Shown one piece after another: positions 22,601 to 29,046 of a stretch of DNA of 33,100 nucleotides. The DNA is taken from NCBI GenBank assembly GCA_050303335.1, contig JBNLBN010000015.1, forward strand, positions 1 through 33,100. The letters are read 5' to 3'. The stretch's first letter is position 1, and each line of letters starts with the position of its first letter. The notes beneath the pieces were generated by a model. It was not told the origin of the DNA, searched no databases, and was given only the letters and a program-made list of their open reading frames with translations. The position numbers and the translations under genes are program-made. The stretch comes from Bilamarchaeum sp050303335 (GTDB lineage: Archaea; Micrarchaeota; Micrarchaeia; Anstonellales; Bilamarchaeaceae).

Positions 22601-24375
22601 TATCCTGCCTTCTTGAGGATGTCCATGTCCACATGGCCCATCTGTGCAAGTTCAGCCTCTGATACGTTGAAGTTCACGCCCATCTTCTTGTAGAGCTGCT
22701 TCATTACATAGCGCATTGAATCCTTGTGTGATTCGTCCCTGAGCTGCTTGTAGAAGTAGCCTGCCTTGTCTGAAGCCGGGAATGCCTGCCCTATTACTAC
22801 TGAGGCCGGGTTCTTTCCCTTGGAGCCTGCAACCCATGCTGCGACCCTGGAGTCCTTTGCCTGGTGCTCGAGCTCTTCTATTGCCCTCTTTCCGCCTACA
22901 AGCTGCATCGTGGATCTTGCTGTTGATGCTGCAAGTTCAGGTGCGTTCTTGACAGAAGATTTAACCATCCTCTTCATTACACCGCCGACCCTGACCTTAG
23001 AATCGAGCATACCCGGGAAGAAACCACCTATTATTGAATATCTGTTTACGCCGAATGCCTTGTTCACGGTGCCTGAGAGCTTTCCGTGGAGTGCACTCCT
23101 TCCTTCGTTGTGGCCCGTCATTGTCTCGAGGTTCTTGAACTGCCTCTGGCCGATAATGTAGTCCTGGATGGTCTGCGCCATGAGCGAGTGCTTTCCGCCT
23201 TTTGCATTGAGCTTCTCGATTATGCTTGCAACAGTTCTGTGCTCTGAATCCCCGTAGTCGTAGAGAAGCTTTGCCGTAAGGCCCTTAAGTTCTGCCTTTG
23301 ACATGCCGACTTCCCTTCCGCCGTCAATTATGGATTTCATTACTGCCTTCTGCTGTGATGCATCTCCTGCATTTACATGTGCTGCGCTCGGCTTGAATGC
23401 ATCGATTGCATCATGGAGTGCCCTTCTTTCGGAATCTCCTGAGCTTCTTGATGCGAGTGCCTTTGATGTTGCGCCAAGTGCTGCTGCACCTGCTGCCATC
23501 TTTGCCTTTGATGCCCTCTTCATTTCAGTATAACCGAAAGGCATGAGCATCTGTCCGCCTGCCGTAACACCCTTTGGTGCCGGAAGCCTTGGAGTGGTTA
23601 TGTCAAGTAATGATACCGGAGACTTGCCTGCGAAGTACAATGATGACAGCAGCAGACCAAGTATAAGGAATATACCCACGCACGGTAGTGCCGGTACATT
23701 GCCTGTTCCTCCCTGTGACATTCCTGATATGAAGTTTCCTACCTGTGTTGTGAATGCCTCGTCCGTTGTTACTTCAACGTTTGAGTACTGGTAGCTTGAA
23801 GAGCTTGGAGCGATGTCCTCCTGGCCTTCAGCGTCGTTTACGTATTCGACCATGAAGGTGGTTGTCGCTGCTCCTTCGACTTCATTGCTGATATCACATG
23901 TAGTATAATAGTTATCTACAGCATTTCCCTGTATGTCATAAGCGGTCCTGACCTCATTTGCTATAAGGCCTGTACAGCTTGAAACAGGAGTGTATGCCTG
24001 CGTGATAGGATTAAACTTGAGAACATTGATTTTTGCCCCTTCGACTGATTCCAGTTGTACCTGGTAATCGGTAGTTCCGGAGGTCCTTTCAATGGCCTTC
24101 CTGTTAATACAAGACTGAAGATCCTCTGCACCTTCTGACTTACATTCTGATATGATAGCATTCATCACATCACGAACGCTTTCACCGGTGTTGGTGTCTT
24201 CTGCCGGGTTGAATGCCAGTACGCTTATGGTAAGCACCCTGCCCGAATCGTCAGGTTCAATGAATACCTGACTTTCCCTGTCGTGTGCGAGTCCGCCAAA
24301 CAATGGAGCAGCGACTGCGCTGCCCACGAGCATGACGAATACGAACAATCCCAAAATACTTCTAATGGCTGTCAT
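19651..24375 (-). CDS. 1574-aa membrane-anchored protein of unknown function with C-terminal zinc ribbon
   Basis: I do not recognise this protein. Residues 1-22 form a signal peptide (cleavage after AVA). Residues 23-228 look extracellular, with Cys78, 89, 134 and 160 and a Ser-rich end. Residues 229-249 (VPALPCVGIFLILGLLLSSLYF) are one transmembrane helix, followed by Pro- and Lys-containing sequence, so the remaining 1320 residues are probably cytoplasmic. They are rich in Ala, Gln, His, Met and Tyr, mainly helical, with a short Ala-rich stretch near 290-310. The last 24 residues hold C1554-P-K-C1557 and C1567-S-C1569, a zinc ribbon. The codons I checked (about 1519-1548) use only AAG for Lys, suggesting strong expression. 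TATAAA (24398-24406) lies 27 bp before the ATG. The next gene encodes the SLT lipoprotein, so a cell-surface or secretion-like machine is possible but unproven. Confidence 0.8.
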   Translation of the reverse strand: MTAIRSILGLFVFVMLVGSAVAAPLFGGLAHDRESQVFIEPDDSGRVLTISVLAFNPAEDTNTGESVRDVMNAIISECKSEGAEDLQSCINRKAIERTSGTTDYQVQLESVEGAKINVLKFNPITQAYTPVSSCTGLIANEVRTAYDIQGNAVDNYYTTCDISNEVEGAATTTFMVEYVNDAEGQEDIAPSSSSYQYSNVEVTTDEAFTTQVGNFISGMSQGGTGNVPALPCVGIFLILGLLLSSLYFAGKSPVSLLDITTPRLPAPKGVTAGGQMLMPFGYTEMKRASKAKMAAGAAALGATSKALASRSSGDSERRALHDAIDAFKPSAAHVNAGDASQQKAVMKSIIDGGREVGMSKAELKGLTAKLLYDYGDSEHRTVASIIEKLNAKGGKHSLMAQTIQDYIIGQRQFKNLETMTGHNEGRSALHGKLSGTVNKAFGVNRYSIIGGFFPGMLDSKVRVGGVMKRMVKSSVKNAPELAASTARSTMQLVGGKRAIEELEHQAKDSRVAAWVAGSKGKNPASVVIGQAFPASDKAGYFYKQLRDESHKDSMRYVMKQLYKKMGVNFNVSEAELAQMGHVDMDILKKAGYKPTREMLAMEAELRTILSNHGMDPLAKLNALTALAEKHGAHIDHNMAAFTARVEAIHASDNPDHVKMILMQEELERQNRIRSAPHSDDAFVTHVGGDTLTGPAIWETTVLRTMIYDAEHGHLEGGIKEELLSARLNVVNRLTSLDPTHGMEQLPEHMRNPAQLAAVAERNKGDLIQLFSEEGKQAFQATNNKSISNASISEIVSFMYYGGNKDKSTGHVDPKTGRMLWWGADEEHHMPQSYSLVDLKRHWVTGLNVQENYAIGQWVESRFTKSYVPAARASIEAELDRMPGSASWTVEERAKNAKKLWVADELRKDMEQRFNSHFGNNTYGGATRETARFYAGVMAGFLEKGLEEKGLPNNHPDLKFLNQMDHSNPQHLSQFAEMLKTHNDSYQRVATRDVTYDDVAKTDRAMVMLHEGGFAYYNKNMMLSDTDRLMGGQTALRDDKGQLRAFIPDDVMVKFDGRDDLMAKFAKARNSTDPNEWHGAISAITHWAKEGGYSYEREKVLGAVLWQYGSQTHDYERFWKNSAVTVEAKRSVAPVAPSALRFFGVEGHKLDTVVKPAQDIGLHAGDYISKVALEAGGSLHTASYEITPTSEYYRQHSWKLSENIMSGKGQEGMTDAEKVAYRNVAMQHGAYHQVWDYAIDRNPWRTSTAYGATQSWASFFHFGPASNFKVRDNLRAYMGQNEYAGFMAVHGFALDLAGKMMQPYVGAIRGMQMSMQGYASKWDQRDDALRQWNHTQPRLREAMQSMNPFSYRWFPGKASEQVAKLNVYGGSLEQHQLAGPEYMAGLRQAPQDIFLQRKGVYASARTGEANPAASYYNYRHELKYDAPMAEYLVRQKGAEFMYDKKVQEAAMSNTQRRTVSAEALAINREQQLRGFGVMQNPLYGWANPLAFVWHAPIPLMPSSATPKDIVANMMRKHKTGHGESWGDTMRSVGESVKKGAKDFVSPGMLHRVVYCPKCSRSGYRGSRCSCGQSLY

Positions 24376-24397
24376 GATAAGTTCGGGTGTCTGGCGC

Positions 24398-24406
24398 TTT
24401 ATAAAT
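24398..24406 (-). promoter_or_regulatory. TATA box of 1574-aa protein gene
   Basis: The minus-strand sequence ATTTATAAA is centred about 27 bp before the ATG at 24375. It is a strong match, preceded by purine-rich sequence, and implies a leaderless transcript. Confidence 0.6.
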
Positions 24407-24428
24407 GTTTAGGTTTATAGTATTCATG

Positions 24429-24645
24429 AAAACTACAAAAAATACAATGCTTGTAGTTTTTTGTTATAGAATGAACACATTTGTGTTCTATTATGGAAGA
24501 ATTCTTCCATAAGCCGACCCAAACATTTAAAAAGGCCCAAAAATCAGGCCATTTCGGCGGACCTGCCTGTTTTGGCAGATTCCTGAAAAATATATGGTAC
24601 AAAGCCTTTGTAAAGTGTTTGTTTTCCCTCTCGAACCATCGAGAG
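24429..24645. repeat. Cluster of inverted repeats in gene-free segment
   Basis: Five inverted repeats follow one another. They are AAAACTACA/TGTAGTTTT (24429-24460, then T-rich), GAACACA-TT-TGTGTTC (24473-24488), the perfect 18-bp palindrome ATGGAAGAATTCTTCCAT (24493-24510), CTGCC-N6-GGCAG (24562-24577), and CTCTCGA-ACCA-TCGAGAG (24628-24645). A TATA-like CATTTAAAAAGG lies at 24524-24535 and AAAATATATGG at 24587-24597. No ORF is supported in this stretch. The first hairpin may be a bidirectional terminator. The rest could be regulator sites, leader-RNA structure or part of an origin. Confidence 0.6.
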
Positions 24646-24648
24646 AGC

Positions 24649-24796
24649 CTCAGGTTGGATCCAAAACCGACTGGGGAAAGCCAGAAGTAGGTTTTGACTC
24701 AGGTGGATTCCAAAAACCACCGGGGAGAAGCATAAGCAGGTTTTGACTCAGGTGGATTCCAAAAACCACCGGGGAGAAGCATAAGCAGGTTTTTGA
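24649..24796 (+). repeat. Three tandem 49-bp direct repeats before AAA+ ATPase gene
   Basis: Units lie at 24649-24697, 24698-24746 and 24747-24796 (the last has one extra T). Units 2 and 3 are identical except for that T, and unit 1 differs at about a dozen positions. Each starts CTCAGG and ends AGGTTTTGA. The last ends one base before the ATG at 24798. Inside each unit, GGTGG-N10-CCACC can form a hairpin. In unit 1 the arms are GGTTGG and CCGACT, which still pair in RNA using G.U pairs. The 49-bp period is not a multiple of three and there are no spacers, so this is neither coding nor CRISPR. A regulatory leader and origin iterons are both possible. Confidence 0.75.
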
Positions 24797-24797
24797 C

Positions 24798-25766
24798 ATG
24801 AAGGGACCGAACCCGTTCAACATATATGAAATAGACCCCGACAACATCGTCGGAAGAAAAGAGGAGATAAGGGTATTCAACTCCTTTATCAAGGCAGCTG
24901 CAGGCAACCAGCCCGGGATGCTTCTCGTCAGGGGGGTTCCGGGGATAGGAAAGAGCACCATGCTAAGGTATTTCAGCCACCTTGCCAGGAAGGAAGGCCT
25001 GGTCGCCCCTTATATTAAGATAGAGAAGGGGGAGACCATGGAGGCGCTTGTTGACAAGCTTTTCCAGGAAACAAGGGCGATTCCCAAACTCGAGCTGGGA
25101 TCTGCGCCCAGGACCCTCCCCGAACTGCTCTCGATGCTCAACAACGAGAAATACTTCGGATCGATCCTGTTCATCGACGACATAGATAGGATGAAGAAAT
25201 CAAGCGAGGCGATAGAGGAGATAAAGAATGCAGGAGTGGTATCGTTTGTCCTGAGCAGCACGAGGGACGTAAAAATTGACAGGAAAATGGTCCTTATGCC
25301 TTTCGAGGAGCATGAGGCAAGGGAGCTTGTCGAGAAGGCCCTCGGGAAAAGCCCCAGGATGGGTGAAGAATGCTTCAACAGCATAATGAACGACAGCGAC
25401 GGGAACCCGAGGATATTCAAGACAGTCTGCCACCACATATATGACAGGCTGAGAGACAACGAAAAGATAATATCAAAGGGCCACTACTTGGCATATCTTC
25501 CTCACATCATGAACATGCTTGGGAGAGAATGGTTCGGCTGGATGTATCAGAACACCCCGAAATCCGAAAAGGAGATCCTCGAAGTGATCGCGAAGAACGA
25601 TGAGATGCATGTATCCGAGATAGCAAGGGAACTCTCGAAAAGCATGGGGCCTGTCACTGCATTGGTAAAGAGGCTGCTTGAGAGGGGCCAGATAGTGAAG
25701 GTGGATAGGGGAAGGTACAGGATTTTTGCAAAGCTTTACGGCAAGTATGTCATCTCAAGAAGCTAG
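24798..25766 (+). CDS. AAA+ ATPase with C-terminal winged helix
   Basis: A 322-residue cytosolic protein. Residues 1-25 read NPFNIYEIDPDNIVGRKEEI, the entry motif of AAA_16/Orc-type ATPases. Walker A is GVPGIGKS (46-53), Walker B is LFIDDID (124-130), sensor-1 region is FVLSSTRD (150-157) and a sensor-2-like GNPRIF has Arg205. Residues about 255-315 form a winged helix (EIARELSKSMGPVTALVKRLLERGQI) ending in a DRGRYRI wing. The architecture resembles Orc1/Cdc6 but is shorter than the usual 380-420 aa, and it also fits the broader archaeal ATPase/AAA_16 group. I cannot decide between them. It is preceded by three 49-bp repeats, which would be natural binding sites for such a protein. The 3' end overlaps the convergent PLD gene by 12 bp. 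Confidence 0.82.
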   Translation: MKGPNPFNIYEIDPDNIVGRKEEIRVFNSFIKAAAGNQPGMLLVRGVPGIGKSTMLRYFSHLARKEGLVAPYIKIEKGETMEALVDKLFQETRAIPKLELGSAPRTLPELLSMLNNEKYFGSILFIDDIDRMKKSSEAIEEIKNAGVVSFVLSSTRDVKIDRKMVLMPFEEHEARELVEKALGKSPRMGEECFNSIMNDSDGNPRIFKTVCHHIYDRLRDNEKIISKGHYLAYLPHIMNMLGREWFGWMYQNTPKSEKEILEVIAKNDEMHVSEIARELSKSMGPVTALVKRLLERGQIVKVDRGRYRIFAKLYGKYVISRS

Positions 25767-26255
25767 GGCCCAGTCCCGCTCGAATGCCTCGCTGAATTCA
25801 ATCACGGTGAAGTAGTCTTCTATTATTACCGAGGCCTCACGGTTCCTGTGAAGGGCTGAATTGCTGAAATTGTGAGAGCCGACAAAAACAAGCCTGGAAT
25901 CTATTACCATGAATTTCGAATGGGTGAGCTGGTAATCTTCAGTCGCATAGCGCACGTTTATCCCTTTTGATGCAAGCTCGTTGAAGATTTCGCTGTTCGA
26001 TCCGCTTATAGTCGAGCGCTCTAGTATTATCCTGATCCTAACGCCACGGTATTTGGCACGTTCAAGCGCCTCGACAACCTCCCTTGAGGTGAAAACGTAC
26101 ATCTCTAGATCTATCGTATCCGTTGCACTGTCAATGGAATTTATTATCTGCACGGCACCCTCCGGCGAAAAAACAGGAACTATCGACGGAACAAGAAAAA
26201 AATGGTAAATCAGTAATCCAAAAATTAAACCCAGAGCTGCATTCATCCCCCTCAT
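25755..26255 (-). CDS. Membrane-anchored phospholipase D-like nuclease (single HKD)
   Basis: A 166-residue protein. Residues 5-22 form a hydrophobic signal anchor. A compact PLD domain follows, with AVQIINSIDSATDTIDLEMYVFTS at its start and one HKD motif: H112-S-K114 then D119 (THSKFMVID), followed by GSHNFSNSAL with N129. One motif per chain is typical of Nuc-type nucleases, which dimerise to build one active site. Substrates may be DNA or phospholipid outside the cytoplasmic membrane. The anchor places it on the outer face. An AATTATATTTTT-type TATA box lies about 25 bp before the ATG at 26255. It lies downstream of the Cys-rich lipoprotein gene with a 28-bp gap and is convergent with the AAA+ gene. 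Confidence 0.88.
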   Translation of the reverse strand: MRGMNAALGLIFGLLIYHFFLVPSIVPVFSPEGAVQIINSIDSATDTIDLEMYVFTSREVVEALERAKYRGVRIRIILERSTISGSNSEIFNELASKGINVRYATEDYQLTHSKFMVIDSRLVFVGSHNFSNSALHRNREASVIIEDYFTVIEFSEAFERDWALAS

Positions 26256-26283
26256 GAAGGGATAAGACCCTAAAAAAATATAA

Positions 26284-26676
26284 TTATCTCGGACTGAATG
26301 CTCCTACGCAGTGGTTCCTGTCTTCCTGGTCAGATAGCTTGTCGCAGATCCTGATGTCTCCGACGGCTATTGCTACGATTCCGTAGCATTCCGGGATGCT
26401 ATCCAACTGATCCATCTGGTCACAGTAGGCAAGATCCTTGGTGTTTTCAGCCTGCTCGAACCTGCAGCCGTCCTGACAGTATTCGCCTGTCCCTGGACCG
26501 CCTGACTTGCACAGGTCCATGCATTCCGAATATCCGGTAGTAGTGATCGTCCCGCTCTTATCGACAGGAGAATCCCCTGTGGCCTTATCCGTACTTGAAC
26601 CGGAATTGTCCGATGCAGTTTCCTGGGCCGTGCAACCTGCTAAAAGAAGTAGCCCTATAAGCAAAAGGTATTTCAT
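26284..26676 (-). CDS. Small Cys-rich lipoprotein
   Basis: A 130-residue predicted lipoprotein. The signal peptide ends at LLAGC (Cys15), then a Ser/Thr/Asp-rich linker runs to about residue 45. The rest carries regularly placed cysteines: CMDLC, YCQDGC, YCDQM, PECYG, ICDKL and NHCVG. These probably form four disulfides in a small extracellular module. I know of no named family. Its ATG overlaps the stop of the membrane-anchored HTH regulator by 4 bp (ATGA), so the two are co-translated. This may be a sensor partner or target of that regulator. No catalytic motif is visible. Confidence 0.75.
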   Translation of the reverse strand: MKYLLLIGLLLLAGCTAQETASDNSGSSTDKATGDSPVDKSGTITTTGYSECMDLCKSGGPGTGEYCQDGCRFEQAENTKDLAYCDQMDQLDSIPECYGIVAIAVGDIRICDKLSDQEDRNHCVGAFSPR

Positions 26677-27449
26677 GACCTGTATTGCTCGACTAATTTT
26701 ATAAAATGCGTTGTGGAGGTGCGGTCCATCTCTATTATCTTCCTTTTTTCAAGCCGGTTAAGGGCCAGTGCAAGCGAGGACTTGCTGATTCCTGTTTTCC
26801 TCTCGAGATCATTCCTCCTTGCCTTGAAATTGTTCGAAATCAGATAGTTTACGATATCGAGGTCATTGGAATTCAGGGTCTCAAGCATCTCTTTCCTGCC
26901 GGACTTTTTCTTTGCAGGCAGTTTTACCTTCAGGAGGAGAACTGCAATTATCAGTGCCCCGGAGAATATTATCAGCGGATCTACTGATTCCTCGTATTCT
27001 GGCACTTCCGAAAGAGAATAGTAGACTGAGACCGGTCCGGGACTGAAATCAATAGCCATCCGGGAACCGGCCGATGATACTTTCGTCGGTTTGGGAGAAT
27101 AGTCGTTCAGGATCGAGAAAGCAGGCATGGTAAGCTGTATCGGGACGTTTCCAGGGCCGTCGAACGAAGCAATCCAGCCTACATCGTTTTTGGATGTGAA
27201 CGACCGTGTCTTGAACGAGAATGTCGTGATGCCCGAACTGCCAGATGTTATCAGTGCGGTATTGCCTTCGATACCATATGATCCTCCGACAATTACAAAA
27301 TCATATGCATCGGCAGGAAGAGGAACAGAAGTTTCATCGTCGTCAAGGTTCAGGATTATGTTCGCGATTCCGGAACGGTCTATGTCCACATTATAGACTG
27401 AGGCAAAGGAAACGTTGATCAGAAACGCTAGCAAAACCCACCTGTTCAT
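26673..27449 (-). CDS. Membrane-anchored winged-helix regulator (COG2512-like)
   Basis: A 258-residue protein with three parts. A signal peptide (residues 1-16, ending FAS) leads to an extracellular beta-rich domain of about 140 residues. A single transmembrane helix follows near residues 158-175 (PLIIFSGALIIAVLLLKV). The cytoplasmic end is a Lys-rich stop-transfer (LPAKKKSGRK) and a winged HTH (residues about 188-255: DIVNYLISNNFKARRNDLERKTGISKSSLALALNRLEKRKII). This layout matches archaeal membrane-associated regulators of the COG2512 type, which are thought to sense envelope conditions and bind DNA directly. It overlaps the Cys-rich lipoprotein gene by 4 bp and is divergent from the DUF5667 gene, a plausible target. 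Confidence 0.85.
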   Translation of the reverse strand: MNRWVLLAFLINVSFASVYNVDIDRSGIANIILNLDDDETSVPLPADAYDFVIVGGSYGIEGNTALITSGSSGITTFSFKTRSFTSKNDVGWIASFDGPGNVPIQLTMPAFSILNDYSPKPTKVSSAGSRMAIDFSPGPVSVYYSLSEVPEYEESVDPLIIFSGALIIAVLLLKVKLPAKKKSGRKEMLETLNSNDLDIVNYLISNNFKARRNDLERKTGISKSSLALALNRLEKRKIIEMDRTSTTHFIKLVEQYRS

Positions 27450-27484
27450 GTTTGTTCACGCTTTTACCTATCAATTCATGGAAG

Positions 27485-27493
27485 TATTTAAAA
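27485..27493. promoter_or_regulatory. TATA box in regulator/DUF5667 spacer
   Basis: TATTTAAAA is centred 29 bp before the ATG at 27518. Its near-palindromic core is 40 bp from the ATG at 27449, which would give the divergent regulator gene a leader of about 13 nt if used in that direction. Confidence 0.5.
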
Positions 27494-27517
27494 GGAGTTC
27501 ATGTTTCTGTAAGTCCG

Positions 27518-28285
27518 ATGAAGCCAATCTGGATGATATTTCTGTTAGCATCCGTTTCCTTTGCTACAGGTCCACTTCCAGATGAAGCCACGTACGGAAT
27601 AAAGGTATTTGTCGAGAATATTGACCTTTTCTTTACATTTGACAACTATGAACTTGCCAAAAAACACATCCGGTACGGGCAGCTTAGGGCACTTGAGGCC
27701 CAGGCCATGTCCGAAAAGGCGAATCAGCTCGAAAGTTACGGGCTGGATACCGGTGAAGCGCTCGATATCATTGACCAGCTCCTGCTTGAATATGAGAAGC
27801 ACCAGAAGATGGCAGAGGAGAAGCTTGAAAAGGCGGATATTCCAATGGAGGAGAAGGGGGAGCTCGAGGGCGAGCTGAGGAACAATATCCTGATTCTCCA
27901 GAATGTCTATGTAAGAATCCCTGAATCCGGAAAGAAGGGCGTTTTGAACGCTCTGGATGGCGCTGTCAAGAACGAGGAAAAGAAAGCAGCAAAAAGAGCA
28001 AAGACAGGCGGTGTTGGCATTATCAACGCAGGAGAAATTAATGTGCACATAGAGTCCGACGAAGAGGATTTGGAAGAAGCTGAGAGCGACGAATCAGATA
28101 GCGATCCGGATCAGGATACACCTGATCCACCGGCAGAGTCTGATACATCAGCAGAAGAGATAACCAATCCGGTTGCCATAGAACATACCCAGAATCTGCC
28201 GGATGCAGTAGATGAAAACCAGGGCAAAGCGGATAAGGAAGACAAGCCTAAGAAGGAGAAGAAACCTAAGAAGGAGAAAAAATGA
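27518..28285 (+). CDS. Secreted DUF5667-domain protein with acidic and Lys-rich tail
   Basis: The open frame begins at 27452, but the signal peptide MKPIWMIFLLASVSFATG starts at the ATG at 27518, 29 bp from a TATA box. The chosen protein has 255 residues. Residues about 20-140 are a DUF5667-like helical domain: PDEATYGIKVFVENIDLFFTF, then ELAKKHIRYGQLRALEAQAM and several long helices. Residues about 175-235 are very acidic (Asp/Glu/Ser/Pro-rich) and low-complexity. The last 20 residues are a KKEKKPKKEKK-type basic tail. The domain is found in secreted proteins of archaea and actinobacteria with no known activity. The acidic-then-basic tail could bind surface polymers or metal ions. It is divergent from the membrane regulator, which may control it. 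Confidence 0.75.
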   Translation: MKPIWMIFLLASVSFATGPLPDEATYGIKVFVENIDLFFTFDNYELAKKHIRYGQLRALEAQAMSEKANQLESYGLDTGEALDIIDQLLLEYEKHQKMAEEKLEKADIPMEEKGELEGELRNNILILQNVYVRIPESGKKGVLNALDGAVKNEEKKAAKRAKTGGVGIINAGEINVHIESDEEDLEEAESDESDSDPDQDTPDPPAESDTSAEEITNPVAIEHTQNLPDAVDENQGKADKEDKPKKEKKPKKEKK

Positions 28286-28289
28286 CGTT

Positions 28290-28560
28290 AGATTGGGGCG
28301 TCGTTTGGCACCTGTGAGTCCCCATCCGGTGTCAAGCGGCGCTTCCAGTCATTATGGCAGGATTATGCCATACAAGAACTCAAGATGGTCTTGAACGGAG
28401 TCCAAGTATCTCGAATTCTTTCAGAACTCAAGATCATCTTCATGGAGATCTTTTCCCCAATATCTGACCAATTTCAGCACCAGAGTCCCCGACGAATAGA
28501 TTTGCTGAAACATTAGCTGGTCAGATAGTTTTAGGTAGACCTCTCAGAGGTATTGCTTTT
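28290..28560 (+). ncRNA. Candidate structured non-coding RNA
   Basis: No ORF is supported in the 320 bp between 28286 and 28605. The plus strand folds well by eye. Arms at 28298-28312 and 28328-28342 pair over all 15 positions (12 Watson-Crick, 3 G.U). TATGGCA/TGCCATA (28353-28372) makes a 7-bp hairpin. Two imperfect copies of a unit starting AGAACTCAAGAT begin at 28375 and 28423. TATCTGACCA/TGGTCAGATA (28461-28527) makes a perfect 10-bp stem, nested around TTTCAGCA/TGCTGAAA (28472-28510, 8 bp). ACCTC-TCA-GAGGT (28539-28551) is followed by a T-rich end. GAGTCCCC occurs in the apical loops of both large hairpins. It does not match tRNA, SRP or RNase P RNA as I know them. Its ends are approximate. 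Confidence 0.5.
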
Positions 28561-28605
28561 CATCACAAATGATTATGATTAGCGAACAATTATAAATAAA
28601 GGCCA

Positions 28606-29025
28606 TCATTTGAGTTTTTTCGGCTGTAATTTTCCTATCCTTGAGGCCTTTGGTTTTATTGCGACAGCGGATCTGATCTTCGACTCTATGTATTCCCTTG
28701 CAGAGGCAAAGCTTCCGTTCATGGCAAGAGCATATGCTCGGGCCCTGACATTCTCAGGAATGTATCTGCCACTGTCAAGATGGCGCTCTATCTCGAGTGC
28801 AACCGCCCTCCGGGGGTTTTTCTCGATCATCTTCGAAAAGAGTATGCGGCGTACATCATGGGTCAGATGAGGATGCTTTGCACAATTTCGCACGATTATG
28901 GCAACTTCGCCGTTATTGAACCAACGGGGGGTTATCTTGATGTCTTCTGCGTATTTGATGAACTCGGATGTTGGAACAGGAACCATGTTTTCCAGCGGTT
29001 TTTGAACCGATCCGGTTTTTGCCAT
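28606..29025 (-). CDS. Unknown 139-aa basic helical protein
   Basis: I do not recognise this protein. It is soluble, mainly helical and basic. The N-terminus is MAKTGSVQKPLENMVPVPTS. The middle has TPRWFNNGEVAIIVRNCAKHP and a HLTHDVRRILFSKMIEKNPRRAVALEIERHLD segment suggestive of paired helices. The last 20 residues are Lys-rich (GKLQPKKLK), a possible nucleic-acid-binding tail. There is no signal peptide or membrane segment. CATATAAAA about 27 bp before the ATG at 29025 is a good TATA box, shared with the divergent TPR-like gene. The two may therefore work together. The ATG at 29025 is the only start that fits this promoter spacing. Confidence 0.65.
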   Translation of the reverse strand: MAKTGSVQKPLENMVPVPTSEFIKYAEDIKITPRWFNNGEVAIIVRNCAKHPHLTHDVRRILFSKMIEKNPRRAVALEIERHLDSGRYIPENVRARAYALAMNGSFASAREYIESKIRSAVAIKPKASRIGKLQPKKLK

Positions 29026-29046
29026 AAACAGCTTTTGATGGAAATC

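Noticed and set aside
16988..24375. Type IV secretion system (VirB1/VirB6) assignment
   Set aside because: Only one transmembrane helix is visible in the giant protein. No VirB4, VirB11 or VirD4-type ATPase is present, so the comparison is kept only as a loose analogy.
24649..24796. Possible CRISPR array
   Set aside because: The 49-bp units are directly contiguous with no unique spacers, number only three, and have no cas gene nearby.
28461..28527. H/ACA guide RNA interpretation of the nested stems
   Set aside because: The left internal loop is a single base, so there is no two-sided guide pocket, and no ACA box follows the lower stem.
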